The notes under the pieces are model-generated. The model did no database searches and had not been told where the DNA came from. It saw only the letters and a program-made list of their open reading frames with translations. Of a stretch of 64,000 bases of DNA, positions 39,371 through 48,472 are shown piece by piece; the stretch's first letter is position 1, and every line of letters starts with the position of its first letter. The DNA is from Planctomycetota bacterium. GTDB taxonomy: Bacteria > Planctomycetota > B15-G4. The stretch is from positions 62,001 through 126,000 of the forward strand of contig JAJDEP010000010.1 of the NCBI GenBank assembly GCA_029259715.1, in the 5' to 3' direction. A program made the position numbers and the translations under genes.

Positions 39371-39963
39371 GCCGATGGCTCTCGCGGCCCCTGTTCTGGG
39401 TCGCGGCCATGGGCATCCTCTTCTGCGTGCCCCTGGTGAAGTCGCTGGGGCGCGGGCTGCCCCCTCCCCCTCCCGGCTACGACAGCGAGCCGGTGGCCTT
39501 CACCTTGCCGGACGAGCGCGGCGAAGAGGTCTCCCTCGATCTGCTGCGCGACTACCTGATCGTGGTGACGGACCTGCCCCTGAGCAATGCCATCGCCCGG
39601 GACGCCGCCTTCGGGGGCATGCACGCCGTGCGCAAGCGCCTGCGCGGTATGGGCCAGAGCATCGTCTTCCTCTCCATGGTCCACGGCGGGCCGGTGAGCG
39701 ACCTGATCCGCATGCTCGACGACAAGAACGCGCATCGGCCCCAGACCATCTACCTGATGGACACCGACCGCACCGAGATCGACGCGCTGTTGCGCCAGGC
39801 CCGCGCGCCCACCGCCCGCTACCTCGTCATCGACCGCCACGGACGCCTTCGCGGCGCCTTCGGCGAGGACGAGGCGGCCATCGACAAGCTCGTCTACACC
39901 GTGGGCGTGCTGGGCAACTGGGCCGGCAGCGACCCCGCCCCGGGCGAACCCATCCGCGACTAG
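39367..39963 (+). CDS. SCO1/SenC-like thioredoxin-fold protein without copper-binding cysteines
   Basis: A 198-residue membrane-anchored protein at the end of the cox operon. The anchor is residues ~8-28, and the rest follows the SCO/peroxiredoxin plan (FTLPDERGEEVSLDLLRDY, SIVFLSMVHGG, RYLVIDRHGRLRGAFG). SCO proteins deliver copper to CuA with a CxxxC pair and a histidine. Here the CxxxC position reads TDLPLSNA; the only cysteine is in the membrane anchor. It is therefore probably a structural or degenerate SCO relative. GTG 39367 overlaps the preceding stop (GTGA). Confidence 0.75.
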   Translation: MSRWLSRPLFWVAAMGILFCVPLVKSLGRGLPPPPPGYDSEPVAFTLPDERGEEVSLDLLRDYLIVVTDLPLSNAIARDAAFGGMHAVRKRLRGMGQSIVFLSMVHGGPVSDLIRMLDDKNAHRPQTIYLMDTDRTEIDALLRQARAPTARYLVIDRHGRLRGAFGEDEAAIDKLVYTVGVLGNWAGSDPAPGEPIRD

Positions 39964-39976
39964 GCCCCGGTGGTGG

Positions 39977-41623
39977 TCAGGGCGTTTGGCCCACCAGCGC
40001 ATTGGTCGCCGAGAAGCCCTGGGGCGTGATCGGATCGGCGAACCATCCCTGCACCGCCAGGTCGAATCCCGAGGGCACGCCCGCGGGCCAGGCACCACTC
40101 ACCGACACCTCGCCCTGGGCATCGGTGCCCAGCACCAGGATCACGTCGGTGGCCGGCACGAGGGTCCCGTCGTAGAGCGGCGCGTTCAGCTCTGAGAAGC
40201 CGATGAACACGACCACGCCACTGCTCGGGCGCGTCGCCGCCATCTGCAGCGTCGTCGTGCTGCCTCCGGTGAGGTCGCCGAGCATGAGCAGCAGGGGCGC
40301 ACCCATGTCGCTCAGAGTGTTCTCCCCGGCCCAGGCCATGGGCCCCTCGGTCTCGAAGCGCACCATGTCGCCCTGCTCGTTGGTGAACGCCACCAGGAAT
40401 TCGGCGATGCCGTCGCCATCGGTGTCGCCGCCCGGCGCGACGCTCGCCACGCCTCCCGAATGCGGTACATGCGAGCCGTCGCCGAAGGAGAAGGCCCCGC
40501 CATCCAACGCGATCAACACGCTGGCATCGAGACCTGAGAAGATCCGCACGTCCCCGAAGCGGAAGTCCTGCTCCGGGACGAACTCCGGGAACTTCGCCGA
40601 ACCCACGAGGAAGTCGGGCACGGTGTCGCCATTGAGGTCACCCATCGAACCGATGTGGCTCGCGAAGCGCAGAGCGAAGGTGGGGTGGGCAGGCGTCAAC
40701 TCGTAGAGCGGGTCGCCGGAGGCCGCGCCGTAGACGTAGAGCCTGCGGGCCTGGATGGCACTGACACCCACCTCGTCGCCGAGGACGCCGTCGAGATCTC
40801 CGAGGAACGCCGTGCTTGCTCCCAGGGCGTGATTCGGACCGAGCGACTTGCGGATCAACACCAACGAGCCCGTGCCGGACGCGAGGAAGCTGCCGGAGAA
40901 CACCGCGAACTCACTCGTCTGAGACTGCGCGGGGGCACCGACGAGGAGATCGCGGAGGCCGTCGCCGTCGTAATCGCCCTGCCCGCTGAGGGCGCGGCCG
41001 AACTGCCGGCCACCGCTCTGAGATGTCAGCGTTGTGATCAGGGCACCGCCGATTCCCGAGTGGATGAAGACGCTGCCCGCCCCGCCCAGGGCATCGGGCG
41101 CCCCCACGGCGATGTCGTCGGTGCCGTCGCCGTCGTAGTCGTCGGTGGTGGCGACGGCCGCGGCGAAGAGTTCGCCGGGCGTGCCGACGATGCGATCGAT
41201 GGTGCTCCCGTCGTCACCCGAGACGAGCCGCACCCGGTTGTTGCCGTCGGCGCCGACGAGGATGTCGACCACCCCGTCACCGTCGAGGTCCTCGATGACA
41301 TCGAGGGACGCTCCCAGGCGAGCGCCGGAGGCTCCGGTGATCTCCCAGATCACACAGTCGTCTGCCCCCGAGCGCGCCACGACGCGGCCGGCATCCGGGT
41401 TGGCCAGGTCGTCGTCGGGAAAGCCGGTGAGCAGGTCGCCGGTGCCGTCGCCGTCGAGGTCGGGCGTGGCGAGCAGGCGCGGGCCGCCCGTGAGCAGGTC
41501 CACTTCGAACGGCCCAGAGTCGATGAGGCGCACCGGCGCTTGCGCGGCCGCCGAAGCGGTGAGCAAGCAGGACCCGAGCAGGCACAGGCGGATGGCGAAT
41601 TGGAACGGACCCGTGTATTTCAT
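39977..41623 (-). CDS. Secreted FG-GAP repeat protein
   Basis: A 548-residue protein with a Sec signal peptide (cleavage near SAAAQAP) and about seven beta-propeller repeats of the FG-GAP/integrin-alpha type, each with a calcium-binding loop like DLDGDGTGD, DYDGDGTDD or DTDGDGIAE. The C-terminal ~80 residues (ending GFSATNALVGQTP) resemble a tail I associate with secreted proteins of some Planctomycetota. No enzyme motif is seen; it may be a cell-surface binding protein. ATG 41623 is preceded by TAGGAT ending 7 nt upstream and no Shine-Dalgarno sequence. Confidence 0.85.
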   Translation of the reverse strand: MKYTGPFQFAIRLCLLGSCLLTASAAAQAPVRLIDSGPFEVDLLTGGPRLLATPDLDGDGTGDLLTGFPDDDLANPDAGRVVARSGADDCVIWEITGASGARLGASLDVIEDLDGDGVVDILVGADGNNRVRLVSGDDGSTIDRIVGTPGELFAAAVATTDDYDGDGTDDIAVGAPDALGGAGSVFIHSGIGGALITTLTSQSGGRQFGRALSGQGDYDGDGLRDLLVGAPAQSQTSEFAVFSGSFLASGTGSLVLIRKSLGPNHALGASTAFLGDLDGVLGDEVGVSAIQARRLYVYGAASGDPLYELTPAHPTFALRFASHIGSMGDLNGDTVPDFLVGSAKFPEFVPEQDFRFGDVRIFSGLDASVLIALDGGAFSFGDGSHVPHSGGVASVAPGGDTDGDGIAEFLVAFTNEQGDMVRFETEGPMAWAGENTLSDMGAPLLLMLGDLTGGSTTTLQMAATRPSSGVVVFIGFSELNAPLYDGTLVPATDVILVLGTDAQGEVSVSGAWPAGVPSGFDLAVQGWFADPITPQGFSATNALVGQTP

Positions 41624-41630
41624 GGGCCCG

Positions 41631-41636
41631 ATCCTA
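41631..41636 (-). promoter_or_regulatory. -10-like hexamer directly before the FG-GAP gene
   Basis: TAGGAT on the minus strand ends 7 nt before the start codon; a leaderless transcript is likely if this is used. Confidence 0.35.
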
Positions 41637-41731
41637 TCGCGCCCTGGGCAGGTCGGGTTGCCCGAGGCTCGCCGGGTTGCCTGAGGCTGGCCGGGGCCCA
41701 GGAGCCTGGTCGCGGCACCCGGCATCGCCCG

Positions 41732-44389
41732 TCACTCGTAGCGCATGATCCGCGAGAGCTTCATGTGATTGGCCCGCAACGCGGGCAGCAACACCGCCAC
41801 AACGGCCACGAGGATCGCCCCCGCCAGCACCGAACCGAGCGCGCGGGGCGACAGCACGAAGACCAGGTCGAGGTGGCTCAAGGCCGTGAGCGCCCGGGCC
41901 GCGATGATGGCCAGGGGGATGCCCAGCACCAGCCCGAGCACGCCCCCGACGACGCCGAACGCCCCCGATTCCACCAGCAGCATGCGCGCCACCTGCCCGC
42001 CCGTGAGGCCCACCGCCCGCAGCAGGCCGATCTCCCGCCGACGCTCCATCACCGCGATGAACATGGCGTTGAGCACACCGATGGCCGCCAACATGACGGT
42101 CAGCACGAGGATGGCGTAGAAGATGGCGAAGTCGCGATCGTGCTGCGCGAGGTACTCGGACCCGATCTCGCGGCCGAGGCGCAGATCGAGCAGTCGGCCG
42201 GCGCCGACCACGCCCTCGATGCGCGCGGCCAACTCCTCGAGGTCGTCGTCGGCGAGACCGGGCGCCCACGCCACGTACCACCCGGGCTGGTTGTTCGACT
42301 CGCGGCACCAATAGCGGCGCATGTTTTCGGGGGACACGGCCGCGAAGATGCGGTCGTCGGGCGCGAAGCCGTATTCGTCGGTCACGGCCAGCACGCGGAA
42401 CTCCACCGGGCCGTCGGCGTCGGTCACGAGGGTCACCCGGTCGTCGGTGACGTAGCCGAAGTCGTCGGCGCAGCGCGTCGAGAGGATCAACGTGGGCCGC
42501 TCGCGGTAGGCGCGGGTCAGGTCCTTGTCGCCCGCCAGCGAACCCACGCCCAGCATGCGCGCGTCCACCGAGCGCACCAGGAACGCGGTGAAGACCTCGG
42601 TGTTGATCGGAAGCAACGAGCGGGTCTCGGGGACGCTCCCGCGCAGGGTGGCGCTCAGCGCGGCCGCCTCCGGGTTGAGCTTCACGAACAGCCGGTCGTC
42701 GAGGGCGGCGGCGGAGAAGCCGCGCGTCTCCGACTTGAGGCTCTCGAGCACCGAGACCACCAGGAACACCGCGGCGAACACGAGCATCAGCCCCGAGATC
42801 GTGGCGAAGACCCGGTGCCGCGCGCCGGACACGGTGCTCTTCGCCAAGGTGATCGTCGGGCCGCGGAAGACCGAGAGCAGCGCCTTCACGGCGCTGGGCA
42901 GCATCCCCTGGAAGACGAGCAGCAGGGCCATGACGCCGGCGACGATGCCCGTGGCCTGGAGGAACGCCTCCCACAACGGCTGGGCCACGACGTGGCCTCC
43001 GGGAGCGCCCACGAACCAGGCCACCGGCACCAGGGCGAGCAGGCCCAGCAGCACCGAGCGCCGCGTGCCCTTGAAGGGTTGGCGCGACATCTCGATCACG
43101 CCCCGCCGCAGCGCGTCGATGACCGACAGTTTCGACGCCCGCAGGAAGGGGTAGACCACGCCGAGCAACGAGAAGACCACGCCGGCCACCATGACGCCCA
43201 CCACCGGGCCGTAGGGCACCTCGTGGATCTCGAGCGGCTTGCCGAAACCCAGGGTGGTGATGCGCGCCGCCACCATCACCGCCACGATGCGTTCGGCCAG
43301 CAGCACCGAGAGCCCCGCGCCGAGCAGGGCCAGCACGCCCCCCTCCACGAGGAAGATGCCCGCCAGCCGACCCCGCGTCACGCCCAGCGCGCGCAGCAGT
43401 CCGATCTGCCGCACCCGCTCGACGAGGGACATCGACATGGTGTTGAAGATCACGTACAGCCCGAGGAACAGGGCCAGGAAACCGCACAGGCGCACGCCGC
43501 TGCGGAAGGCCGCCTCCTCGGGCGCCTGCCCGGCCAGGGCACGCTTCGGCTCCTTGATGGTGAAGGAATTGCGCAGCGCCGCCTCCACCCCGAGGAAGTC
43601 GATGGCGGCCATGTCGAAGTCCGCCCAGAAGTGCACCGACAGGTCGTCGCCGAACAGCTTGACCCCCTGGGACATGGTGGTCAGCACGCGGTGCCGCGCG
43701 AAGCCGAGGTTCGTGGGGGCGAGCAGGCCGACGACGCGGAACAGGAGCGCCCGGTCGTCGTCGGTGGTGGGCGGGCCGCCGCCCTGCCTGCGGCCGGCGG
43801 CGCCGGGCACGATCTTCACCATCTTGCCGTCGACGCAGCGGGTCACGACGCGCTGGCGCGCCGGCGGCCGCACCAGTTCCACCAGGTCGCCCACTGTCAC
43901 GCCGATCTGTTCGGCGACCCAACGCGAGAGCAGCAGCTGCGGCTCGTCGGAGCCGAAGTCGAGGTCGGCGCCCTCGTCGACGACGTAGGCGGCGTGGTGG
44001 TCGACGGCGCTCGACTCGACGGCCATGACGTCGACACCCGAGCCGCGGAACGTGGTCTCCTTGCCCGCCGGCCCGTCCTCCGTGACCTGGCTGCGCACCG
44101 TCCACTTGCCGGTGGCGAAGGCGGTCACGCCCTTCAGGAAGTCATGCGAGCGGAGCGCGGCCGCCTGACGCGGATAGGCCGCCGGGTTGCGCTCGAGGGG
44201 CTGGATCAGCAGGTCCGACTCGGGGTCAGTGAACGAGCGCCGCGCATGCTGGCTGAGCAGGGTGTTGTGGTCGACGGTCAGCACGGCCACCACGGTGGCG
44301 ATGCCGAGCCCGATGCCGAGGGCCGACAGCAACGTCTTCCCCGGCCGGAAGACCAGGTGCCGCCACGCGAGGAGCAGGATCAACTTCAA
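41732..44389 (-). CDS. ABC transporter permease with two FtsX domains
   Basis: An 885-residue permease with an N-terminal membrane helix, a large periplasmic domain, three helices (FtsX domain 1, about residues 270-400), a further helix pair, a second periplasmic domain and a C-terminal FtsX domain (about residues 760-870). The VRQIGLLRALGVTRGR and RREIGLLRAVGLTGGQ loops mark both FtsX domains. This doubled architecture is common for exporters or lipoprotein/efflux systems. The TTG start at 44389 lies 1 bp after the stop of the ATPase gene, its obvious partner. Confidence 0.9.
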   Translation of the reverse strand: MKLILLLAWRHLVFRPGKTLLSALGIGLGIATVVAVLTVDHNTLLSQHARRSFTDPESDLLIQPLERNPAAYPRQAAALRSHDFLKGVTAFATGKWTVRSQVTEDGPAGKETTFRGSGVDVMAVESSAVDHHAAYVVDEGADLDFGSDEPQLLLSRWVAEQIGVTVGDLVELVRPPARQRVVTRCVDGKMVKIVPGAAGRRQGGGPPTTDDDRALLFRVVGLLAPTNLGFARHRVLTTMSQGVKLFGDDLSVHFWADFDMAAIDFLGVEAALRNSFTIKEPKRALAGQAPEEAAFRSGVRLCGFLALFLGLYVIFNTMSMSLVERVRQIGLLRALGVTRGRLAGIFLVEGGVLALLGAGLSVLLAERIVAVMVAARITTLGFGKPLEIHEVPYGPVVGVMVAGVVFSLLGVVYPFLRASKLSVIDALRRGVIEMSRQPFKGTRRSVLLGLLALVPVAWFVGAPGGHVVAQPLWEAFLQATGIVAGVMALLLVFQGMLPSAVKALLSVFRGPTITLAKSTVSGARHRVFATISGLMLVFAAVFLVVSVLESLKSETRGFSAAALDDRLFVKLNPEAAALSATLRGSVPETRSLLPINTEVFTAFLVRSVDARMLGVGSLAGDKDLTRAYRERPTLILSTRCADDFGYVTDDRVTLVTDADGPVEFRVLAVTDEYGFAPDDRIFAAVSPENMRRYWCRESNNQPGWYVAWAPGLADDDLEELAARIEGVVGAGRLLDLRLGREIGSEYLAQHDRDFAIFYAILVLTVMLAAIGVLNAMFIAVMERRREIGLLRAVGLTGGQVARMLLVESGAFGVVGGVLGLVLGIPLAIIAARALTALSHLDLVFVLSPRALGSVLAGAILVAVVAVLLPALRANHMKLSRIMRYE

Positions 44390-44390
44390 G

Positions 44391-45206
44391 TCAGATCCTC
44401 AGCCGCGCCAGCGTGTCCGCCACGCCGTCGGCCGTCACCCCCGCCCCGCTCAGCGACGACTCAGCGTGCAGGTGACCGTCCTTGATGAAGTGCACCTCAT
44501 CGGAGAACAGGGCGTCGCGGGAGTTGTGCGTGACCAGCAGCAGCGTCTGGCCCATCTCGTCGCACGAGCGCCGGAAGAGCTGCATGACCTCTTCGCCCGC
44601 CTGGCTCGAGATGTTCCCGGTGGGCTCGTCAGCCATGATGATGGCGGGTCGCGAGACGAGGGCCCGGGCCACCGACACGCGCTGCATCTCGCCGCCGCTG
44701 AGCTGGTGCGGGTAACTCTTGAGCTTGTCGCCGAGCTGGAACACCTCCACCAGCCGCGCCACCTCGGCTTCGTGATCGAGCGGCGCGCGCGGCGAGTCGC
44801 CCCCGCCGGTAGCACCCCCGCCGGCGACACCGGCCCCCGCCAGCACGGGCGCGGCGCCCGCGCCGATCATCAGGGGCAGGCGGATGTTCTCGTCGACGGT
44901 GAGGTTCGGGATCAGGTTGTAGAACTGGAACACGAAGCCCACCAGGTCCCGGCGCAACAGCGTGCGCCGGCGCTCGCTCAGGCCGTAGAGGTCGAGGCCG
45001 CCCAGGTGCACGGTGCCACTCGACGGCGGCTCGAGCCCCGAGACCATGTGCAGCAGGGTCGACTTGCCCGAGCCCGACGGTCCCATGACGGTGACGAAGC
45101 GCCCCGCCGCCACCTCCAGCGAGACGTCGCGCACCACCGGCACGCGCCCCTCCCCGCTGCCATAGAACTTGTACAGCCCCTGCGTGCGCAGGATCGGCTC
45201 GTCCAT
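44391..45206 (-). CDS. ABC transporter ATP-binding protein (LolD/MacB type) with Gly/Ala insertion
   Basis: A 271-residue ATPase with Walker A MGPSGSGKSTLL, signature LSGGEMQRVSVARAL, Walker B IIMADEPTGNIS and switch histidine VTHN. An unusual ~28-residue Gly/Ala/Pro insertion (IGAGAAPVLAGAGVAGGG and following) lies in the helical region before the signature, absent from LolD. The position would be on the surface facing the permease. The two-FtsX-domain permease follows directly. Codon use of the insert matches the genome, so it looks like an expansion of a repeat. Confidence 0.92.
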   Translation of the reverse strand: MDEPILRTQGLYKFYGSGEGRVPVVRDVSLEVAAGRFVTVMGPSGSGKSTLLHMVSGLEPPSSGTVHLGGLDLYGLSERRRTLLRRDLVGFVFQFYNLIPNLTVDENIRLPLMIGAGAAPVLAGAGVAGGGATGGGDSPRAPLDHEAEVARLVEVFQLGDKLKSYPHQLSGGEMQRVSVARALVSRPAIIMADEPTGNISSQAGEEVMQLFRRSCDEMGQTLLLVTHNSRDALFSDEVHFIKDGHLHAESSLSGAGVTADGVADTLARLRI

Positions 45207-45326
45207 GCCCGGACCTCCCGTTGCGACCCCGCCCCAACCGACCAGCGGGCGCGGGGTTGCGAAGGTCCATCGTAACGGGATTCACGGTCGGCGGAGAGAA
45301 CGGTCTCGCGACTGCGCCGCGACCGT

Positions 45327-45332
45327 TACACT
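45327..45332 (+). promoter_or_regulatory. -10-like hexamer directly before the sulfatase-fold gene
   Basis: TACACT ends 8 nt before ATG 45341 in the 134-bp divergent space 45207-45340. No Shine-Dalgarno sequence is present. On the minus strand TACGAT (45269-45274) may serve the ABC ATPase gene. Confidence 0.35.
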
Positions 45333-45340
45333 TCCGGCCC

Positions 45341-46801
45341 ATGTGGCGGCTCGTCCTCGTACTCTTCGCCGTACTCCTCGCCGGCGCGCTCGGGGCCTGT
45401 GGTGAGGCCGCGAGCGGGAATCCGCAAGAGGACCAGGACCGGGCCGATCCCGCAGCGCGTCCCGGGCCCGAGGCCCGCGCCCGAAACCTGCTGCTGATCA
45501 CCGTCGACACCCTGCGGGCCGATCACCTCGGCTACGCCGGCGGGCGCGCCGCGGTCTCGCCCCGCATCGACGAGCTGGCCGCCGAGGGCGCCAGCTTCGA
45601 CCAGTGCCACGCCCCCATGGGCATGACCCTGCCCTCCGTCACGACGCTGATGACGTCGCGCTACCCCGACGAGACCGGCGTGCGTCGCAACAGCCAGAAG
45701 GTCGCGCCCGACGAGGTCACCCTGGCCGAGCGGCTCGCCGACGTCGGTTTCCGCACGCGCGCCATGGTGGCCACCAGCGTGCTCCAGCCCCACGCCTCGA
45801 ACATCGAGCAGGGCTTCGACGACTACCGGGTCATCGAGCAGGAAGGCTGGATGACCGACCACGCCATCCAGATCCTCAAGCACGACTTCGGCAAAGACCC
45901 GGCGCGGGGCGACTTCCTGTGGATGCACTACATGGATCCGCATCAGCCGTACGAGGCCGTCGAACCCTTCGCCTCGGCGTTCGATCCCGACTACGCGGGC
46001 CCCTGGGACGCGACCGAGGAGTCGCTGCAGCGCATCTTCGTCGAGAAGATCGACCTCGATGCGGACGACCTCGACCACATCAAGGCGGCCTACGACAGCC
46101 AGATCCGACGCATCGACCTCTACGTGCGCTGGCTGCTCATGGCCCTCGCCTCCTCCGGCCATGAGCAGGAGACGCTCGTGGTGTTCACCGCCGACCACGG
46201 CGAGGACCTCTACGACCACAACCACTTCTTCTATCACGGCAGCTCGCTCTACCGCTCCGTGACCCACGTGCCCCTGCTGTTCCGGCAGCCCGGGACGATC
46301 CCCACCGGGCAGCGGGTCACCGACCTCGTCGAGCTGGTGGACGTGATGCCCACGATCCTCACCCACCTCGGTGTGTCAGCCGCCCCGCCCGGTGTGAGCG
46401 ATTCCGGCGGCCGGCCGCTCCGCGGACACGACCTCGCACCGACGGACCCTGAACGGCGCCGGGCCGGCAGAGGCCTGGCCTTCGCACAGCTCGCCGGCCG
46501 GGTCTACGGCGTGCGCACCCCGGACTGGTTCTACGTCTCCAATCCGAGCGGCTTCATGCCGAAGTCGATCCCCGTGGAGGGCCGCTATACCATCGAGCGG
46601 CGTGAGCTGTACGACCTGCGCACCGACCCGCGCGAGCAGGTCAACATCGTCGAAGAGCACGCCGACGTCGTGCAGCAGCTCGAGCGGGTGCTCACCGATT
46701 GGAAGGGTTCGCTCGACCAGGGCGCCTCCCAGGACCAGGACCTCGACGCCGAGACGCTGCGCATGCTGGAGCAGCTCGGCTACGTCGAGGACGACCACTG
46801 A
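45341..46801 (+). CDS. Sulfatase-fold lipoprotein with Thr at the nucleophile position
   Basis: A 486-residue alkaline-phosphatase-superfamily protein with lipobox LGAC. Metal-site motifs are VDTLRADHLGYAG (D56) and FTADHGEDLYDH. The classical sulfatase motif CxPSR, whose Cys becomes formylglycine, is replaced by T96-LPS in MGMTLPSVTTLMTSRYP. Thr nucleophiles occur in phosphatase and phosphoglycerol-transferase members, so the reaction may be phosphate- or phosphonate-directed rather than sulfate hydrolysis. C-terminal ELYDLRTDPREQVN and EQLGYVEDD are typical of this protein group. Confidence 0.85.
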   Translation: MWRLVLVLFAVLLAGALGACGEAASGNPQEDQDRADPAARPGPEARARNLLLITVDTLRADHLGYAGGRAAVSPRIDELAAEGASFDQCHAPMGMTLPSVTTLMTSRYPDETGVRRNSQKVAPDEVTLAERLADVGFRTRAMVATSVLQPHASNIEQGFDDYRVIEQEGWMTDHAIQILKHDFGKDPARGDFLWMHYMDPHQPYEAVEPFASAFDPDYAGPWDATEESLQRIFVEKIDLDADDLDHIKAAYDSQIRRIDLYVRWLLMALASSGHEQETLVVFTADHGEDLYDHNHFFYHGSSLYRSVTHVPLLFRQPGTIPTGQRVTDLVELVDVMPTILTHLGVSAAPPGVSDSGGRPLRGHDLAPTDPERRRAGRGLAFAQLAGRVYGVRTPDWFYVSNPSGFMPKSIPVEGRYTIERRELYDLRTDPREQVNIVEEHADVVQQLERVLTDWKGSLDQGASQDQDLDAETLRMLEQLGYVEDDH

Positions 46802-46826
46802 TCGCCCCCACCCTCGAACCGTGACC

Positions 46827-47648
46827 ATGCGCATCCTGTCCGTCTGCTCGCCGTCCCACGAACCCTTCCGCGACCAGTGGTTCCTCCCGACGCTCCCCCC
46901 GGGGTTCGAGCCCGAGGTGCTCGACGTCGACCAGACCTGCGCGAGCGCCCTGCACCGCACGGAGGGTTGGCGCGAGGCCGTGTCGCCGCGCTACGGCTTG
47001 ATCGCTGACGCCATCACCCGGGCGCCGGACGAGATCATGGTGTACAGCGACATCGACGTGCGCTTCTTCGATCTGCGCCCGGAGACCGTCATCGCCGCCC
47101 TGGGCGACTCCGATCTCGCGCTCCAGCGGGACAGCTACACCGGGCGGGTTTGCTCGGGCTTCTTCGTGTTCCGCGGCAATGCGCGGGTCCTCGCGCTCAT
47201 GCGCTCCATGCAGGAACAGCTCGCGGCGGAAGCAAGCATGTGCGACCAGCCCCTGCTCAACGACCTGATGGAGGTGAAGCGCTGGGGCGGCGGGCTGCGC
47301 TACCGCCTCATGCGCTGGCCGGGCCTGGGCCACCGGCTACTGGACCTCGACTTCACCCGACGGCGCTTCGAGAGCTGCGTCCGGTGGCGCTACCTCGACG
47401 CTTCGTTCTGGACCCCCGGCCACGGGCTGCGACACGAGGAGTGGAGTCCCGGGAATCCCGTGCAGATCCCCCGTCGCATCGTCATCCACCACGCCAACTG
47501 GTGCCTGGGCATCGAAGGCAAACTGCGGCAGCTGGAATACGTCGACGGCATCGTGCGCGCGCGCGGCGGGGCGCCGGCACAACGTCCCCCGCACCGTCCC
47601 GCCCACAAAGCCGCCCACAACGCCGCCCACAACTCCGATCAGCGCTGA
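46827..47648 (+). CDS. Putative nucleotide-diphospho-sugar transferase (GT-A fold)
   Basis: A 273-residue protein starting MRILSVCSPSHEPFRDQW. YSDIDVRFF supplies a DxD metal/nucleotide motif in the setting of the nucleotide-diphospho-sugar transferase family, and SGFFVFRGNARVLALM is also characteristic. The C-terminal tail is built from three in-frame 12-bp repeats (47599-47634, His-Lys/Asn-Ala-Ala) and overlaps the converging GT2 gene by 10 bp. GTG 46821 is an alternative start. Acceptor unknown. Confidence 0.7.
   Translation: MRILSVCSPSHEPFRDQWFLPTLPPGFEPEVLDVDQTCASALHRTEGWREAVSPRYGLIADAITRAPDEIMVYSDIDVRFFDLRPETVIAALGDSDLALQRDSYTGRVCSGFFVFRGNARVLALMRSMQEQLAAEASMCDQPLLNDLMEVKRWGGGLRYRLMRWPGLGHRLLDLDFTRRRFESCVRWRYLDASFWTPGHGLRHEEWSPGNPVQIPRRIVIHHANWCLGIEGKLRQLEYVDGIVRARGGAPAQRPPHRPAHKAAHNAAHNSDQR
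47599..47634. repeat. 12-bp tandem repeat at a gene end
   Basis: Three copies of CCGCCCACAAnn, in frame at the end of the nucleotide-diphospho-sugar transferase gene. Confidence 0.75.
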
Positions 47649-48472
47649 CGACGGAGCTTGCGTTCGTTTCGCGCGATGCGCTTGGACACGGCGCGCCGGA
47701 GCCGCCATCGATCGAACCACGGGAGCGGCGCTGACCCGATGCACTCAACATGGGAGTGCAACAACGCCGACATCCGTGACCGGTCGCTGCCGTTCCAGTC
47801 CCGCGAGAGGTTCCTCTCGGTGTTCGCCTTGGTGTAGAGCACCTGCGGGACGCGCACCAAGGCGCCGCGCAAGGCCATGCCGAGCAGCCAGACCTGGTCG
47901 GCGGCAAACTCACCCTCCGCGTGGGGTCGCAGGCCCCCGAGGGAGCGGACGACAGGCAGCCTGCCGAGCCCGTGAAAGGGCACAAACCAGGCCCCCCTCC
48001 CGCGGATCACCTCGCGGGCTCGGGCCACGGGGTCGGTGAGTCCCTCCAGCGGCTCGTAGCGGTCCACATGCAAGAGCCGGCCGCGGGCGTCCACTTGCTC
48101 CAGGTCGCCGAAGGCGAGCACGGCGTCGGGCCGCGCGTCGAGAGCACCGACCAGGCGCTCGACGAAGTCCGGAGCGATGCTGTCGTCGTGGGAGACCAGC
48201 GCGATGAACTCGCCCTGGGCCGCTTCGACGACGGCGTTGGTGTTCTCGATCCACCCGAGCCGGCGCGGCTGCTCGAGGATCGCGAAGCGCGGGTCGGTGG
48301 CGGCGAAGTCACGGCACACCGATGTCGTCTCGTCGCGGGAGGCGTCGACGGAGACGAGCACACGCAGCTCGGTCCACGACTGGGCCGCCACCGACGCGAG
48401 GGTGGTGGTGATGAACTCTGCGGCCTCCCAGGCGGGGATTGCGATGACCACGCGGGCGCCGTCCGAACTCAC
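47639..48472 (-). CDS. Glycosyltransferase family 2 protein
   Basis: A 277-residue GT2 enzyme. VVIAIPAWEAAEFITTTLAS at the N-terminus and LVSHDDSIAPDFVERLV (DD of the metal site) are diagnostic. It transfers a sugar from an activated donor, probably in surface polysaccharide or glycolipid synthesis. GTG 48472 overlaps the stop of the FAD oxidoreductase gene by 4 bp (GTGA), so it is the last gene of the mdh operon. It ends 10 bp inside the converging gene. Confidence 0.88.
   Translation of the reverse strand: MSSDGARVVIAIPAWEAAEFITTTLASVAAQSWTELRVLVSVDASRDETTSVCRDFAATDPRFAILEQPRRLGWIENTNAVVEAAQGEFIALVSHDDSIAPDFVERLVGALDARPDAVLAFGDLEQVDARGRLLHVDRYEPLEGLTDPVARAREVIRGRGAWFVPFHGLGRLPVVRSLGGLRPHAEGEFAADQVWLLGMALRGALVRVPQVLYTKANTERNLSRDWNGSDRSRMSALLHSHVECIGSAPLPWFDRWRLRRAVSKRIARNERKLRRQR

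Noticed and set aside
40655..44485. A very long open frame on the plus strand opposite the ABC permease and FG-GAP genes (also similar ones at 9686-11938, 26612-28420 and 49983-52637).
   Set aside because: These frames lie antisense to clearly conserved proteins, have His/Val/Gln/Glu/Gly-rich composition typical of the mirror of GC-rich codons, and contain no recognisable domain.
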